Positions 11,500 through 23,264 of a stretch of DNA of 64,000 nucleotides are shown in pieces. The notes below the pieces were generated by a model. It did no database searches and was not told where the DNA came from. It saw nothing but the letters and a program-made list of their open reading frames with translations. The position numbers and the translations under genes were made by a program. The DNA lies in NCBI GenBank assembly GCA_033030425.1, contig JAUFSD010000013.1:930001-994000 (forward strand). Reading direction: 5' to 3'. Position 1 is the first letter of the stretch, and each line of letters opens with the position of its first letter. The DNA comes from Verpa conica. Lineage: Eukaryota > Ascomycota > Pezizomycetes > Pezizales > Morchellaceae.

Positions 11500-14400
11500 A
11501 TGGCTGACGCCGACTACAATGATGATATTGCTGCGGAGGACTGCTGGCAAGGTATCTCCTAAGAATTCCCCTGTACATTTCTTTTTTCCAAAAGGAACAT
11601 TGATTGAACACCAGAAATAAAAAATCTCCAGTCATTTCCGCCTTCTTTGACCAGAAGGGTCTCGTGTCTCAGCAGCTCGATTCCTTCGACGAATTTGTTG
11701 GTACGACTATGGTTGAGATGATTGAGGAGGATAGCGTCCTCACGCTTGATCAGAATACCCCACAGAGTGAGGATGGGATCGTGTTACGTCGCTATGAGAT
11801 CAATTTCGGTCCCTGCTTCCTGTCGCGGCCAACCATGACTGAAGGTGATGGGTCGACGCAGCCCATGCTGCCACAAGAGGCGAGGTTGAGGAATCTGACA
11901 TATTCGGCGCCAATGTACTGCGAGCTTAAGAAGAAGGTCATGGTGGCGAGAGAGGTGGAGGTGGGGAGCGATGAAGAGGAGGATGAAGAGGAGGGTGCAG
12001 CCCCGAAGGAGCGGATACGGTATGAGTGGGAGATTGAGGAGGAGGATATGGAGCCGACAAAGGTTTTTATAGGGAAAATGCCGGTAATGCTGAAGAGTCA
12101 CTACTGCATCCTGAAGGACTTTGCGGAAGAGGAGCTATACTCGTTGAATGAGTGTCCTTATGATCAGGGGGGTTACTTCGTCATCAACGGCTCAGAGAAG
12201 GTCCTTATTGCACAGGAAAGGTCTGCAGCGAATATTGTGCAGGTTTTTAAGAAGGCATTGCCATCACCAACACCTTACGTTGCCGAAATTAGGTCAGCTG
12301 TGGAGAAGGGGAGTCGATTGATCTCAAGTATGCAGATTAAGCTGTACTCAAAGGGGGAGGCGCGAGGTGGCTACAATGCGACGATTAAGAGTACGTTACC
12401 ATATATCAAGAGTGATATTCCAATCGTTATCGTATTCCGAGCTCTCGGGGTCGTGTCAGATGAAGATATCCTTAATCACGTTTGCTATGATCGCAATGAC
12501 ACTCAGATGCTCGAGATGATGAAGCCCTGTATCGAGGAAGCCTTCGTCATTCAGGATCGAGAGGTTGCTCTGGACTTCATCGGGAAGCGTGGTAGTTCCC
12601 AAGGTATCAACAAGGAAAAGCGTATCCGGTATGCAAGAGACATTATGCAGAAGGAGCTACTCCCACATATCTCACAGAGTGAAGGAAGCGAGACGAGGAA
12701 GGCTTTCTTTTTGGGGTATATGGTCCATCGGATGCTTCAGTGCGCTTTGGAGCGGCGGGAGGTCGATGATAGGGATCATTTCGGGAAGAAGAGGCTTGAT
12801 CTTGCGGGGCCATTGCTGGCGGGATTGTTTAGAACACTGTGGAAAAAGCTTACTAAGGATGTCTACAAGTATTTGGAAAAGTGTGTGGAGACAAGCAAGG
12901 ACTTTAATCTTACGCTGGCGGTCAAGAGTAATACTATTACCAATGGGTTGAAGTATTCACTTGCGACTGGTAATTGGGGGGAACAGAAGAAAGCGGCAAG
13001 CTCAAAAGCGGGTGTGTCACAGGTGCTAAATAGGTATACTTTTGCGTCTACACTATCTCATTTGCGACGAACAAACACACCTATCGGACGTGATGGTAAA
13101 ATTGCAAAGCCTCGACAGCTCCATAATACCCATTGGGGACTCGTGTGTCCTGCCGAAACACCCGAAGGTCAGGCTTGTGGTCTTGTCAAGAACTTGTCAC
13201 TCATGTCCTACATCACCATCGGAACCCCCGGGTACCCGCTCGTCGACTTTTTGTCGTCTAACGACATGGAACTCCTCGAGGAGTACGAACCTCAGAGATC
13301 TCCCAACGCAACCAAAGTCTTCGTCAACGGTGTCTGGGTCGGAACCCACCGCGACCCCCTTATGCTCCACAAAGTCGTCCAGGACGTCCGTCGCCAAGGT
13401 GTTGTCAATCATGAGGTTTCCATCATTCGTGATATTCGTGATCGCGAGTTTAAGATATTCACTGATGCTGGTCGTGTGTGTCGTCCGTTATTCGTCATTG
13501 ACAACGATCCCCGTAGTGAACGGCGGGGGCAGTTGGTGCTGCAGAAAGAACACATCGAGAAGCTGGAGGATGACCATGCCATACCAGTGGAGGATAGGTT
13601 TGGGTGGGAGGGGCTACTGTTTTCGGGAACCGTCGAGTATTTGGATGCTGAGGAGGAGGAGACAGTCATGATTGTTATGACGCCGGAGGATCTCGATATG
13701 AGTAGGCAGATGCAGCTAGGATATGAGGAGCCAAAGGATGAGTTTAGCGCCAAGAGAGTCAAGGCGCCAATTAATCCTCATACAGCGCACACGTGGACAC
13801 ATTGCGAGATTCATCCAAGTATGATATTGGGGATTTGCGCAAGTATTATTCCATTTCCAGATCATAATCAGGTGAGTTTGAGTGGAACTACTAGTGGACG
13901 TATCCTGGGATATATGCTGATCTGGGCGGTAATAGTCTCCGCGTAATACTTATCAGTCTGCTATGGGTAAGCAAGCTATGGGTGTGTTCCTTACGAACTT
14001 TGCAGAACGTATGGATACTATGGCAAATATTCTGTACTACCCGCAAAAACCACTTGCTACGACGCGTTCGATGGAGTACTTGAAGTTTAGGGAACTTCCA
14101 GCTGGACAAAACGCCATTGTTGCGATTCTATGCTATTCTGGCTACAATCAGGAAGATTCTGTCATCATGAACCAGTCTTCGATCGATCGTGGCCTCTTCC
14201 GATCCCTCTTCTACCGTTCCTATATGGATCAGGAGAAACGCATCGGTATGCAAGTCGTTGAAGAGTTCGAGAAGCCGACCCGCGCAAACACACTCAAGCT
14301 GAAACACGGAACATACGACAAGCTTGACGAGGACGGACTTGTTGCTCCTGGAGTACGTGTATCAGGTGAAGACATTATTATTGGAAAGACGGCGCCCATT

Positions 14401-15398
14401 GCACCGGACGTGGATGAGATGGGCCAGCGCCAAAAGTTTCACACAAAACGTGATGTGTCAACCCCACTGAGAAGTACAGAGAACGGTATCGTCGACCAAG
14501 TCATGCTCACTACCAACGCGGAGGGCCTCAAGTTCGTCAAGGTCCGCATGCGGACAACCAAAATTCCGCAGATTGGAGACAAGTTTGCATCGCGACATGG
14601 TCAAAAGGGTACAGTCGGTATTACATACCGACAAGAAGACATGCCGTTCACCTGTGAGGGTATCGTGCCAGATCTTATCATTAACCCCCATGCTATTCCA
14701 TCTCGTATGACGATTGCCCATTTGATTGAATGCCAGCTTTCAAAGGTTTCTTCTCTCCGCGGGTTTGAAGGCGATGCTACTCCATTCACGGATGTCACAG
14801 TCGAATCCGTTTCCACACTCCTTCGGCAAAACGGCTACCAAAGTCGTGGGTTCGAGGTCATGTACAATGGGTATACTGGTCGTAAGTTGGTTTGCCAAGT
14901 ATTCTTGGGACCGACTTATTATCAGAGACTTCGACATATGGTGGATGATAAGATTCACGCGAGAGCTAGAGGCCCTGTGCAGATTTTGACCAGACAGCCG
15001 GTAGAAGGTAGGGCGAGAGATGGAGGTTTGCGTTTCGGAGAGATGGAGAGAGATTGTATGATTGCTCATGGCGCTAGTGCATTTTTGAAGGAGAGGTTGT
15101 TTGAGGTCAGCGACGCGTTTAGAGTACATATTTGTGATCTATGTGGGTTGATGACACCAATTGCGTAAGTTTTCTATCCTTTTTTTGTTCTTTTTTCTGT
15201 TCTGTGGAGGTATGTACTAACGAGAGAAATAGAAACTTGAAAAAGAATCTCTTTGAGTGTAGGCCATGTAAGAATAAGACCAAGATCTCGCAGATTCACC
15301 TTCCATATGCTGCAAAGCTCCTCTTCCAGGAGCTGGCGAGTATGAATATTGCGGCGAGAATGTTTAGTCAGAGGAGTGGGGTTAGTGTTAGGAACTAG
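11500..15398 (+). CDS. RPB2: RNA polymerase II second-largest subunit RPB2
   Basis: Four exons (11500-11551, 11632-13871, 13957-15164, 15233-15398) give 1221 residues, standard for RPB2. Key motifs: an N-terminal CWQVISAFF start, the fork-loop region [30 protein letters not shown] of the active-site side, [15 protein letters not shown] of the hybrid-binding domain, and the C-terminal zinc ribbon CDLC...CRPC. It forms half of the active-centre cleft of Pol II in the nucleus. The last intron has a textbook TACTAAC branch site. No defect is seen. This gene is a standard marker for identifying the fungus. Confidence 0.97.
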
Positions 15399-16900
15399 GG
15401 GGCGGAGGGCTAGAATAATTTGTATGCTCAGCTGTGGGCTGTATGAAATGTCATTTTTTGCGGCTGATTTATCATTATTCTTTTCTCTCTTTCTCTCTAA
15501 GGTTAGCCTTGCTGTTAGGTGGACGAGCCCGTTTTTGGGAAGGAAATGGTGGGATGAATAAAATGATGGTGTGGTTTTTATTATATGAGGGTGGAAATGG
15601 GATGGTTTAAGTGAAGTAAAGGGGCTGTATAATAATTGAATATTCGAATTTCGGGATCGTACTTTTAACGACTCATGTGATCTCATTTATGAGTAAAAAT
15701 AGTTTTGTGGGGTCATGTATATAGGTTTCTGGATAAACACCCTAGAGTATGTAGTTTATAGAACTAGCATAGGTTAAAAGTCACGTTTACACATGGGCAG
15801 TATGTGGTCCATGAGGCAGGGGGTGGCCCCAAGGTGGTTCAGCTTTGTAGACTTCTGGCTTTTCCTCGCCTTGGGGATTATGAGTGAGGACTCTGCTAAT
15901 GAAAATAAATATTTCTACTTGTATCTAGTGTCCCGCTGATGTTGGACGGTTCGAATGCTTGCTAGTGGTATAAATATTCCATCTTGGGCCTAGCTCGTAG
16001 TGATTTCCCAATTGAAAAAAATAAAGGACTTATATTAATAGATAAGAGAAAAAGAATACAATGCCACGGAAAAATCCCTATATATATCTAGAATGCCACA
16101 TGTATAGAAACCGGATACAACACCTGGCAACAGAGTATAGTACAAGTAAGAAATACCTCCAAATACTTAATTTCTACTTCTTAAAGAGTGGTAAGAGAAT
16201 AGCCCCTCTGATCAGCGCTTTCCCTCTGGTTTTGCTCTCGTTTTTTCTGTTTTTTGTGGAGTGTTGTATTGTATCATGTGGGACTGGATGCGTAGCCCTG
16301 GAGTACTTTTCAGCACACTGGTTACATTTCAGGGTGTAGCCTTGATAGCCATCTACCTAGGAACCAAAAAAGATAAGAATAAAATACTAGGGGGGCTTGA
16401 TGCCTATGAGCCATTTACCTAAAACATCTTAATTCATAATAGATATTTTTTTTGTAGTCTTTTACTAGGCTTGTTCCTATCCCCACCTATTGCAAGCACC
16501 GGAGGGGCTGGAGTAGTTGCACCTCTGAGTTGGGACATAACTTTTCCATGGGTATTTTTTTGTCTCTGGTGGGTCTTGAGGGCTCGGAGAAATTCTGGCA
16601 CCTCTTAGGGAAATTCTGGTACTTCTCGGGGGTACTTCAGGCTTATTAACGTAGACCCCATGGTACATACCAATTCTTCTCAATACTATATTTTCTATAT
16701 CATAGTACTGTAGGACCTATAGCTAGTATGCTTACTCTCCGAGCTTTAGTCGGTTCTTTTTTGGACATATCATTTTTTTCTCAGAGCTTTATGGTAGGCA
16801 ATTTTGGAGCTCAGGGGTGCCACCAAGCCCACTAGGGGCTTCCGGACGCTGTGCAGACTTTTGGGGTGTCTCCGGGGCGTCTCGGAACTATATTGCCCTA

Positions 16901-16952
16901 GACCTACGGTGCTGCGCAGCAAAACAAATCTGGGGCTGGGCACGAGACTAGT
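16901..16952 (-). repeat. partial copy of the GTCTCG-ended repeat family
   Basis: Read on the minus strand this segment begins CTAGTCTCGTGCCCAGCCCC and continues through a TGCTGCGCAGCACCG-like core, matching the left halves of the copies at 18151 and 18279. Its right half is missing or diverged. Confidence 0.55.
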
Positions 16953-17498
16953 ATTTTACCGTTAAACTAACAAATTAGGGAAATAATTTCCTTATATAAT
17001 TATGGTGGGTTTGGGCCGAGTCTTATACTGAGACCTGTAGCCACACGCGACATTCTTATACATAGAATCAATTAAATTATGGTATAAGGGGGGGAAAAAA
17101 AGAAAAGGGCCCTATACTGAGAAATAAATCAATAGGTGTATACGCATAGTCTGAAAACACTATATTAATGCTACTCCGGCCACTTTATCAAATTGCAAAA
17201 CAGAAACCTAGGCACCCCTTCAAATAACATCAATTTAGAGACGAACTAAACAAATGAATTAATCATAAGTACATGGAGTTTGGAGACGAACCAATTAATT
17301 ACTACACTCTGGTGACGGAGACATAATATAGGTGTACTCTGATATATCCCAACTTTGGTTCGAGTGGGATCTGACTTATTTTGCTTCTTTTGTATATTTT
17401 ATGTCACGAAAGGGTGGTTTTAACTAGGTTAAAATCACAAGTAGTATTACCGAGTGATAAATTGTGAACGCACTACTGGTAGGCGAGGGAAGCTAAGT

Positions 17499-17867
17499 TT
17501 ATTATTATTTTATTTTATTTTTATTTTATCATAGTACATGGAGCCCTAAGGCTATGGTACTCGCACTCCACACTCTATCAGAGGTGCTTGCAGGGCTTCA
17601 CCCTACCGGGTGCGGAATACCCCAACCGGCTCAAGGCCAGCAAACACCACCAATCTCACTCCACCGCAGGTCCACATGTCCCATTTGGGCGCCGGGTGCT
17701 GGGGAAACTCTCCCTAGGAGCAGAAACCCACCCACATGCCAAGCCAGGAAAGGAATCCATGATTAATATCCCTATGAGTCGGTCCCCGGCAGGATTCGAA
17801 CCTGCGACCTCGCGCGCTATCAGAAAAATCTTCACTTAGCGAACTCGGACACCTGGCGGCCTACCCA
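17499..17867 (-). mobile_element. tRNA-derived SINE with perfect 14-bp target duplication
   Basis: On the minus strand the element starts with a tRNA-like head: a box-A-like TGTCCGAGTTCG near 17850 and a canonical box B, GGTTCGAATCC (complement of 17792-17802). An unrelated body of about 250 bp follows. It ends in an A/T-rich tail of AATAAAATAA-type repeats (complement of 17499-17530). Both sides carry the identical 14-mer GAGGGAAGCTAAGT (17485-17498 and 17868-17881), the signature of LINE-driven insertion. The head lacks a proper anticodon arm and its acceptor pairing is imperfect, so it is not a working tRNA gene. The perfect duplication implies a recent insertion. Confidence 0.85.
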
Positions 17868-18150
17868 GAGGGAAGCTAAGTGATCCAATGGAATAACTGG
17901 GAGCAGGTTCTAGAAGGACACTGACCTAATTCCTAATATACTGGTTTGATTCTCTTTCTAGTAAAGAAATTAATTACTCCTAGAATCTATTAATTATTAC
18001 CCATGCTAATCGCCTTGTTCTATAATCCACGGAACCTTTGTCCTAGTAATTTCTCATAGATCACACTACACCTTCTGATAGACTCGATATAAATCCATGT
18101 GACTCTTTCCGGGCTAATAGTCTCTCCTATGGTAAGCTTGGGAAACCTTG

Positions 18151-18233
18151 GTCTCGTGCCCAGCCCAATGGTTGCTTTTGCTACGCAGCACCGTATAGAA
18201 AGCTGCGTACGTCTTAAGGGATGGGCACGAGAC
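18151..18233. repeat. short inverted-end repeat, copy 1
   Basis: Starts GTCTCGTGCCCAGCCC and ends GATGGGCACGAGAC, so the ends are inverted repeats; the 83-bp body includes GGTTGCTTTTGC and a GC-rich CGCAGC core. CCTTG occurs close to both ends and could be a short target duplication. It is highly similar to the copy 45 bp downstream. Confidence 0.65.
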
Positions 18234-18278
18234 CCCTTGAATCTTATGCTACATGTATCTAAGGTATATAAGCACTTA

Positions 18279-18363
18279 GTCTCGTTCCCAGCCCCAATGG
18301 TTGCTTTTCCTGCGCAGCCACCGTAGACGCAGCAAGCTGCGCCGTAGGGGATGGGCACGAGAC
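18279..18363. repeat. short inverted-end repeat, copy 2
   Basis: An 85-bp relative of copy 1 with ends TTAGTCTCG...CGAGACTAA, including a flanking TA on each side that fits a TA-targeting transposon. Body and orientation match copy 1. Together with 16901-16952 it defines a local family of tiny elements. Confidence 0.65.
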
Positions 18364-18637
18364 TAATAAGCACTGTATATATCTGACACCCCTCTACCTA
18401 TTCATTCAAATAAAGGTGTTTCCAGCAACATATTTTGTTTAATCGGAGGGGATAAAGGAATCATCCACGATGCTTTACTATAAATTTGACTTTCTAGATT
18501 TGTGGGAACATACTATTTAAGGGCTACTAAAGTAATTCATTTATTTTTATTATTTTCTTGGATGACTACATTTTTGAAACCCCGAACTGAGTCTAATACA
18601 ATAATTCACACTAGAAAGTCTCTAATCTGCTCCCAGC

Positions 18638-19899
18638 TTAATTATTTGAGTGTTTCTCATTCACCAAAACAATCCTATACCTCGGCTCTCCATTATGAAA
18701 CGCAGCCAAAGCCTCATTGACCTTTGACATGGGCCAAGGGTTTACCCAACTCTTAATACCCTTATCTGCAGCCAAGTGCAACATCTCTTTGATCTCCGCC
18801 GGCGAACCGATAAGGGATCCACCCATCTTAATCCCCTTTTTAATTAGAGGGAACATACTAAATTCCGGAACTTTGTCTTCGGGGGCACCAACTTGGATAT
18901 ATGTGCCATGGGGCTTGAGGAGTTGAAGGTACTTCTCAATAGGCATCTTCGGGGCGTAGATTGTACAGATGATGAGGTCAAGAGTATTGGCATTCTTGTC
19001 AGCCCATTCTGGATCTTCTTCGGTGGCAATGACATCGGTGGCACCAAGCTTTTTGGCATCCTCAGCTTTGCCAGAGCCGCGGGAGATCGCAACTACTTTG
19101 TCGGCCCCGAGAGCCTTTGACCAGAGAAGCCCGTAGTGACTAAGAGAATGGAGTCAGTATATGGCGTAGGGAAGAGTTAAAATATAGTTACTGACCCAAG
19201 ACCACCAATACCGATAATCCCAACCATCTTTCCGGGCCCAGCACCGTTCCTCTTCAAAGGGCTGTACATTGTGACACCAGCACAAAACATAGGAGCTGCA
19301 ATGTCACTGGCAATGGCATCAGGAATCTTGAAGACGAAATGTTCATGAACACGGGCATAGTCTCCATATCCTCCCATCGATTTCGACCCTTAATGTATCC
19401 AATACTGGTTAGCGTTTTTTTTTTGTATAAGTTATACTCAATACCTACCATCAGGATATATTTCACCGTAGGTACCTACTGATTTGTCACAGTATGGCTC
19501 GTTGTTGTTTGAGCATTGAGAGCAATCTGACTTCATGCAGGAGCAAGACTGAGCACCAACGCCAACTCTGTCGCCGATTTTAATCTCTTTGACGTTTTTC
19601 CCGATCTTTATAGCAGTTCCGACGATTTCGTGGCCAACACAGATAGGATAGGGAGTTTGACCCCATCCACTACTTAGGGTGTGAACATCAGATCTTCTAT
19701 AACTTTAGTATTGACTTTGCTTTACTTGTTTCATTGGTTGAACATACCCACAAATACCACAATGGGTGATCTTTATATCAATGTCAGAGTCACCAAAGGG
19801 TTTGGGTGTGAACTCTTGCTCTTCCAAAGTTCCTTTCTCGACGCAGTCCTTATCGAGACCCACCCATCCCTTGAACTTGTAATCTTGAGATGCTGGCAT
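18638..19899 (-). CDS. zinc-dependent alcohol dehydrogenase, ADH6/ADH7 (cinnamyl alcohol dehydrogenase) type
   Basis: Four exons (19899-19748, 19693-19449, 19388-19196, 19139-18638) give 363 residues. The catalytic-zinc Cys is in HCGICGSD, the GHE motif is VGHEIVGT, and the structural zinc cysteines lie in SCSCMKSDCSQC...YC. The NADP-binding glycine motif is GIGGLGHYG. These match fungal NADP-dependent medium-chain dehydrogenases that reduce cinnamaldehydes, furfural and other aldehydes. All intron phases agree. The enzyme is probably cytosolic. It diverges from TOM6. Confidence 0.92.
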
Positions 19900-21225
19900 T
19901 TTGCTAATAACTGATGAGGTAAGGCAAATAGTGACCTGAAATTTCTTGTATGTGACTGATGTTTCGATGGAATAAGTTCCTGTAAAAATCCAGAGGCGCG
20001 ATTTAGTAGACTCTACAGATATTTAAACCCTCCGATCCCGCGGGCTTAACTCCTTTACTTTCTCCGTAATCGCCGCCATCCCGTCTGAGGGTTTTTTTTT
20101 CTTCTTCGTGGCAGGCTTTAGTTTCATGACGTTCTCATGGTATGCAACGAGGAATTACTCCGGAGACGCCAAAACGCTATATTAGGAAAAGTCTAGAATC
20201 AGCTAAGGCAAAGATAGATTGAACGAGGAGTAAGGAAACGTCTGTGGACAGATGCTTGTAATTACGGAGAATGGAAATACGGAGCAATCTGATCTTAACG
20301 GAAGAATTCTTGGATTCTCTGATGCCTGGTACACATGTGGAGCGTGGAGCTATGACGGCACATCTCCGGCATTATTGACCTTTGCATGGGATTTTGCACT
20401 GAGAACCAGATTAGCGAAGGACTGGGTATGGATCCAAGAAGAAAGCAGCATAGCTTCATAAATCGGCGTTCTGTTCAGTGAAAAATTTATAGGGCAGAGG
20501 TTCCAACCCTTGAAAGTATCAAGGCTTTTCTATAAATAAGGAGCTACTGAACAATCCATAGGATAGAATATTTAACTCGAGTGAGCTCATAATATAGGCT
20601 TTCCTATAAATAAAGAGCTCAGATTCCACAGGAAAGCTTTACTGAACCGGGTGACTTCTCCTGTCTTTCGGCAGCGAAAAATCTGCAAGCAGCCCAAATC
20701 TTCAAACGTTCGCCCTAGGTCTCGAACTACAGTACACGGAGTTGAGTCCCGAGTGCCAAGTTCCAAGGTGTCGCGGTCTCCGACAGTGCCGTGAGCCGCA
20801 AGGGATACCAGGGTTTGAGCGATATAAAAATTGGATTAGGGGAATCTTTAGTCTTAGAAACCTTCTGGATTGAATTATAAATTGTCAATTGTACTTGTGC
20901 TTGCACTTCTCGGCCCCGAGTTCGTCCGTTTCTGGGGGGCACTGAGATATAACCAAATACAGCTTAAATACAAACCTGACAAAGTCTTAATAATTGTATA
21001 AGCATGAATGTCCTTTATTATGAGTGACCTCGACTCTTGGTAAGTAGTGTTGATGATGTTAAAGTAGTAGCCCTCGATCACCACGTGGTGGGTAAGGGTT
21101 AGGTTCCTTCTTGGCGCTTGACGTCGGCACTACCGAAAAATGCTTTGCTTTATCACAATCGTCACTGAAAAGACTGCCCCACTTCCATCAAGACCATCGA
21201 AACATCAAAAGAAGAAACTATAGAC
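19900..21225. other. divergent intergenic region (ADH / TOM6)
   Basis: 1.3 kb without a supported gene. A pair of imperfect direct repeats of about 45-50 bp (near 20520-20568 and 20596-20644, sharing CTATAAATAA...GAGCT) is present. A 69-residue frame at 20252-20461 has no recognisable feature. Confidence 0.5.
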
Positions 21226-21544
21226 ATGCCTTCAAAATCTCGTCAAGTCTCGCTCTCGACTAACTCCGCTCCCAAGCGTGGGCTTGTGTCATCACTTTAC
21301 AGTGAGATCAAGTCGCCCGAAAACGCGAGCTGTGTGAGGAGCATTGCTGTTTTTGTGGTATGTTTATCATACATGTGTGCTTACCTTATCTGATTTTTTT
21401 GTTCTAATGGTTTTCTGGTAAACAGGTTGCAGTATCTATTTTTGCTTCTTCATATGCGGAATACTTACTTCCTCCGTAAGTTCTCCAGCAATCTACCAGG
21501 GACCACAAGAAAATGAAGCACACTAACAATAAAGCAGAGTTTGA
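21226..21544 (+). CDS. TOM6: TOM6, small subunit of the mitochondrial import pore
   Basis: Three exons (21226-21357, 21426-21475, 21538-21544) give 62 residues. After a basic, Ser-rich N-terminus comes LYSEIKSPENASCVRSIAVF, then a hydrophobic helix (VVAVSIFASSYAEYLLPPV) as the tail anchor. The SPEN...SV..F helix and LLPP end agree with fungal Tom6 as I recall it. Tom6 stabilises the TOM core complex in the outer mitochondrial membrane. The last exon codes only seven bases (A GTT TGA), so automated callers could easily lose or truncate this gene. Confidence 0.82.
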
Positions 21545-22222
21545 GCAAGGCAGTCGTCCCTCCACCAAAAAAAGCCGTAGACAAGTCGTCACCGTATATG
21601 TACGTACATCCATATCACTTTCGGATTGACCCTTCATACGATGGGGATGGGGAAATGGCGCTAAGATAGCCTCTTCGAAATTTAGATTTCCTAGAGACTC
21701 GCGTAGAAATTCATGGTAGGGAACAGTAAAACAATGAGGAAATGGCAAATTGTATATAGATTCGCAAGGTGCCTCTACCAATCACCGACTCATTCTCTTA
21801 CAGTATCTCTATAAATAGTCAAGTCTTTTGCGTTGGTCATTAGCAGGTTTTCAAGATAAGATGGTCCCGTATCTAATACTCCGCTGAATAGATGTTGATT
21901 TTATCTTTATTCATCAATCGTTCATTTCAGAAGTTGTGAATATTGACACATCCCCATGATGATGATGCAATACACATGATTTTGATCTAGACTTCTTCGC
22001 TATATTCTTAATCCACTTGCCCCCTACGAGTTATCCCCTATCCCAAAAAGAGATTTGAGAGGCCAATCAAATTATGACGGAGGCATCGCTAGTGCTGTAT
22101 AATGTTGGTACAAATACTCTTTAATTTATTTGCAACTATTCTCGGAGTCTCGCGCTCCAATATCTACATTCCATCCTGCCCTATAATATATAAGCCTCTT
22201 TCCCCCTCATACTTAGTTTGAA
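21545..22222. other. intergenic region
   Basis: 678 bp between two genes on the same strand; nothing recognisable beyond an expected 3' end and promoter. Confidence 0.5.
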
Positions 22223-23264
22223 ATGCTATTACGGAAAGCCCCACCGTCTCCTAAACTCTGGTCAGAAATCTGTAAACGTCAAAACACAACCACTCTTGCA
22301 TCCCTTGCAACATTCATCTCCATAATCTTCTTAGTCTTGGTTGTAATCGGGAGCACAGCACCCACACCTATGTTGGGGAATATCTACTTCCTCCGTATAG
22401 ATGTTTCAAACATCATCCCAAGGTCCTACCCAAGCGCAACAATAATAAATAGTATAGCACAGACCCTCGGACTAAGAGACTTTTACCAGGTTGGACTGTG
22501 GAATTATTGTGAAGGGTATAATGGGAAAGGGGTGACGTATTGTGCACCAGGGAAGGCCCTATATAGCTTTAATCCAGTCAAGATATTTTTGAGTCAGCTA
22601 TTGGCAGGGGCTGAAGGTAGGTTCTCAATTATATTTTCTAGATTACTTTATTATAAACATATCGGGCTTGGCTCCAAGGCTGTTAGATAAACTCAGGATA
22701 ATCATTCGGGGACCTTGTTTAATTATTTTTTTTTTAGGCCGAGCTGATTATTGTGGTGATAGTTGTAATCCCTAGTAGTATCGAAGATGGACTCAATATG
22801 GCAAGAGCGGTGAGCCATTGGATGTTTGGCTGCTACTTTGTTGGAATCTGTTTCTCCACAATCACGTTTACAATCGGTCTGTCCCTCCTCCCTCCTCCCT
22901 CCTACCCCCTATTCTTCCTACTGACTCCTTAGGTTGGATAAAATGCACCCACTATACAATTCCGCCCCTCACAACAATCTTCTCCTTTATTGCAGCTCTC
23001 TTCACCACTCTCGCCGCTGTAATCTCAACGGCGCTTTTTTCCGTTTTCCGTAGTGTATTTGAAGACCGCCCAGACTTCAATATCAGGGGAAGTCTAGGGA
23101 AGAAGATGTTTACATTCATGTGGGTGGCAGTTGGGTTCTCAATGGCCGCATTTTTATTAAATTTTTCAATGTGCTTTATAAAGGTGAGAGAAGAAGCAGT
23201 CATACAAATCTGGCGGAGATGGAGACGAGTAGCTAGGGAGCATATAGTAGTTAGTAGTTGTTGA
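22223..23264 (+). CDS. SUR7/PalI-family plasma-membrane protein
   Basis: Three exons (22223-22616, 22763-22876, 22933-23264) give 279 residues. The layout is one N-terminal membrane segment (LATFISIIFLVLVVIGSTAP), an outer loop with FYQVGLWNYCEGYNGKG and a second Cys (the W..YC...C signature of claudin-like SUR7 proteins), and three further membrane segments. One of these contains FIAALFTTLAAVISTALF. The intron 1 acceptor was placed at 22762 because only it restores LLAGAEVVIP in frame. SUR7/PalI proteins organise eisosome-like cortical domains or ambient-pH sensing. Which branch this belongs to is not resolved. The C-terminus is short and basic. Confidence 0.8.

Larger units (their letters stand above)
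15399..18637. other. repeat-bearing intergenic region
   Basis: A 3.2-kb spacer between the convergent RPB2 and alcohol dehydrogenase genes. It carries a SINE (17499-17867) and three copies of a short inverted-end repeat (16901-16952, 18151-18233, 18279-18363). No protein gene is supported. Confidence 0.6.

Noticed and set aside
17780..17867. tRNA gene on the minus strand
   Set aside because: The T-arm and box B are perfect, but the acceptor stem pairs at only about five of seven positions and there is no proper anticodon arm. The flanking body, tail and target duplication show it is the head of a SINE.
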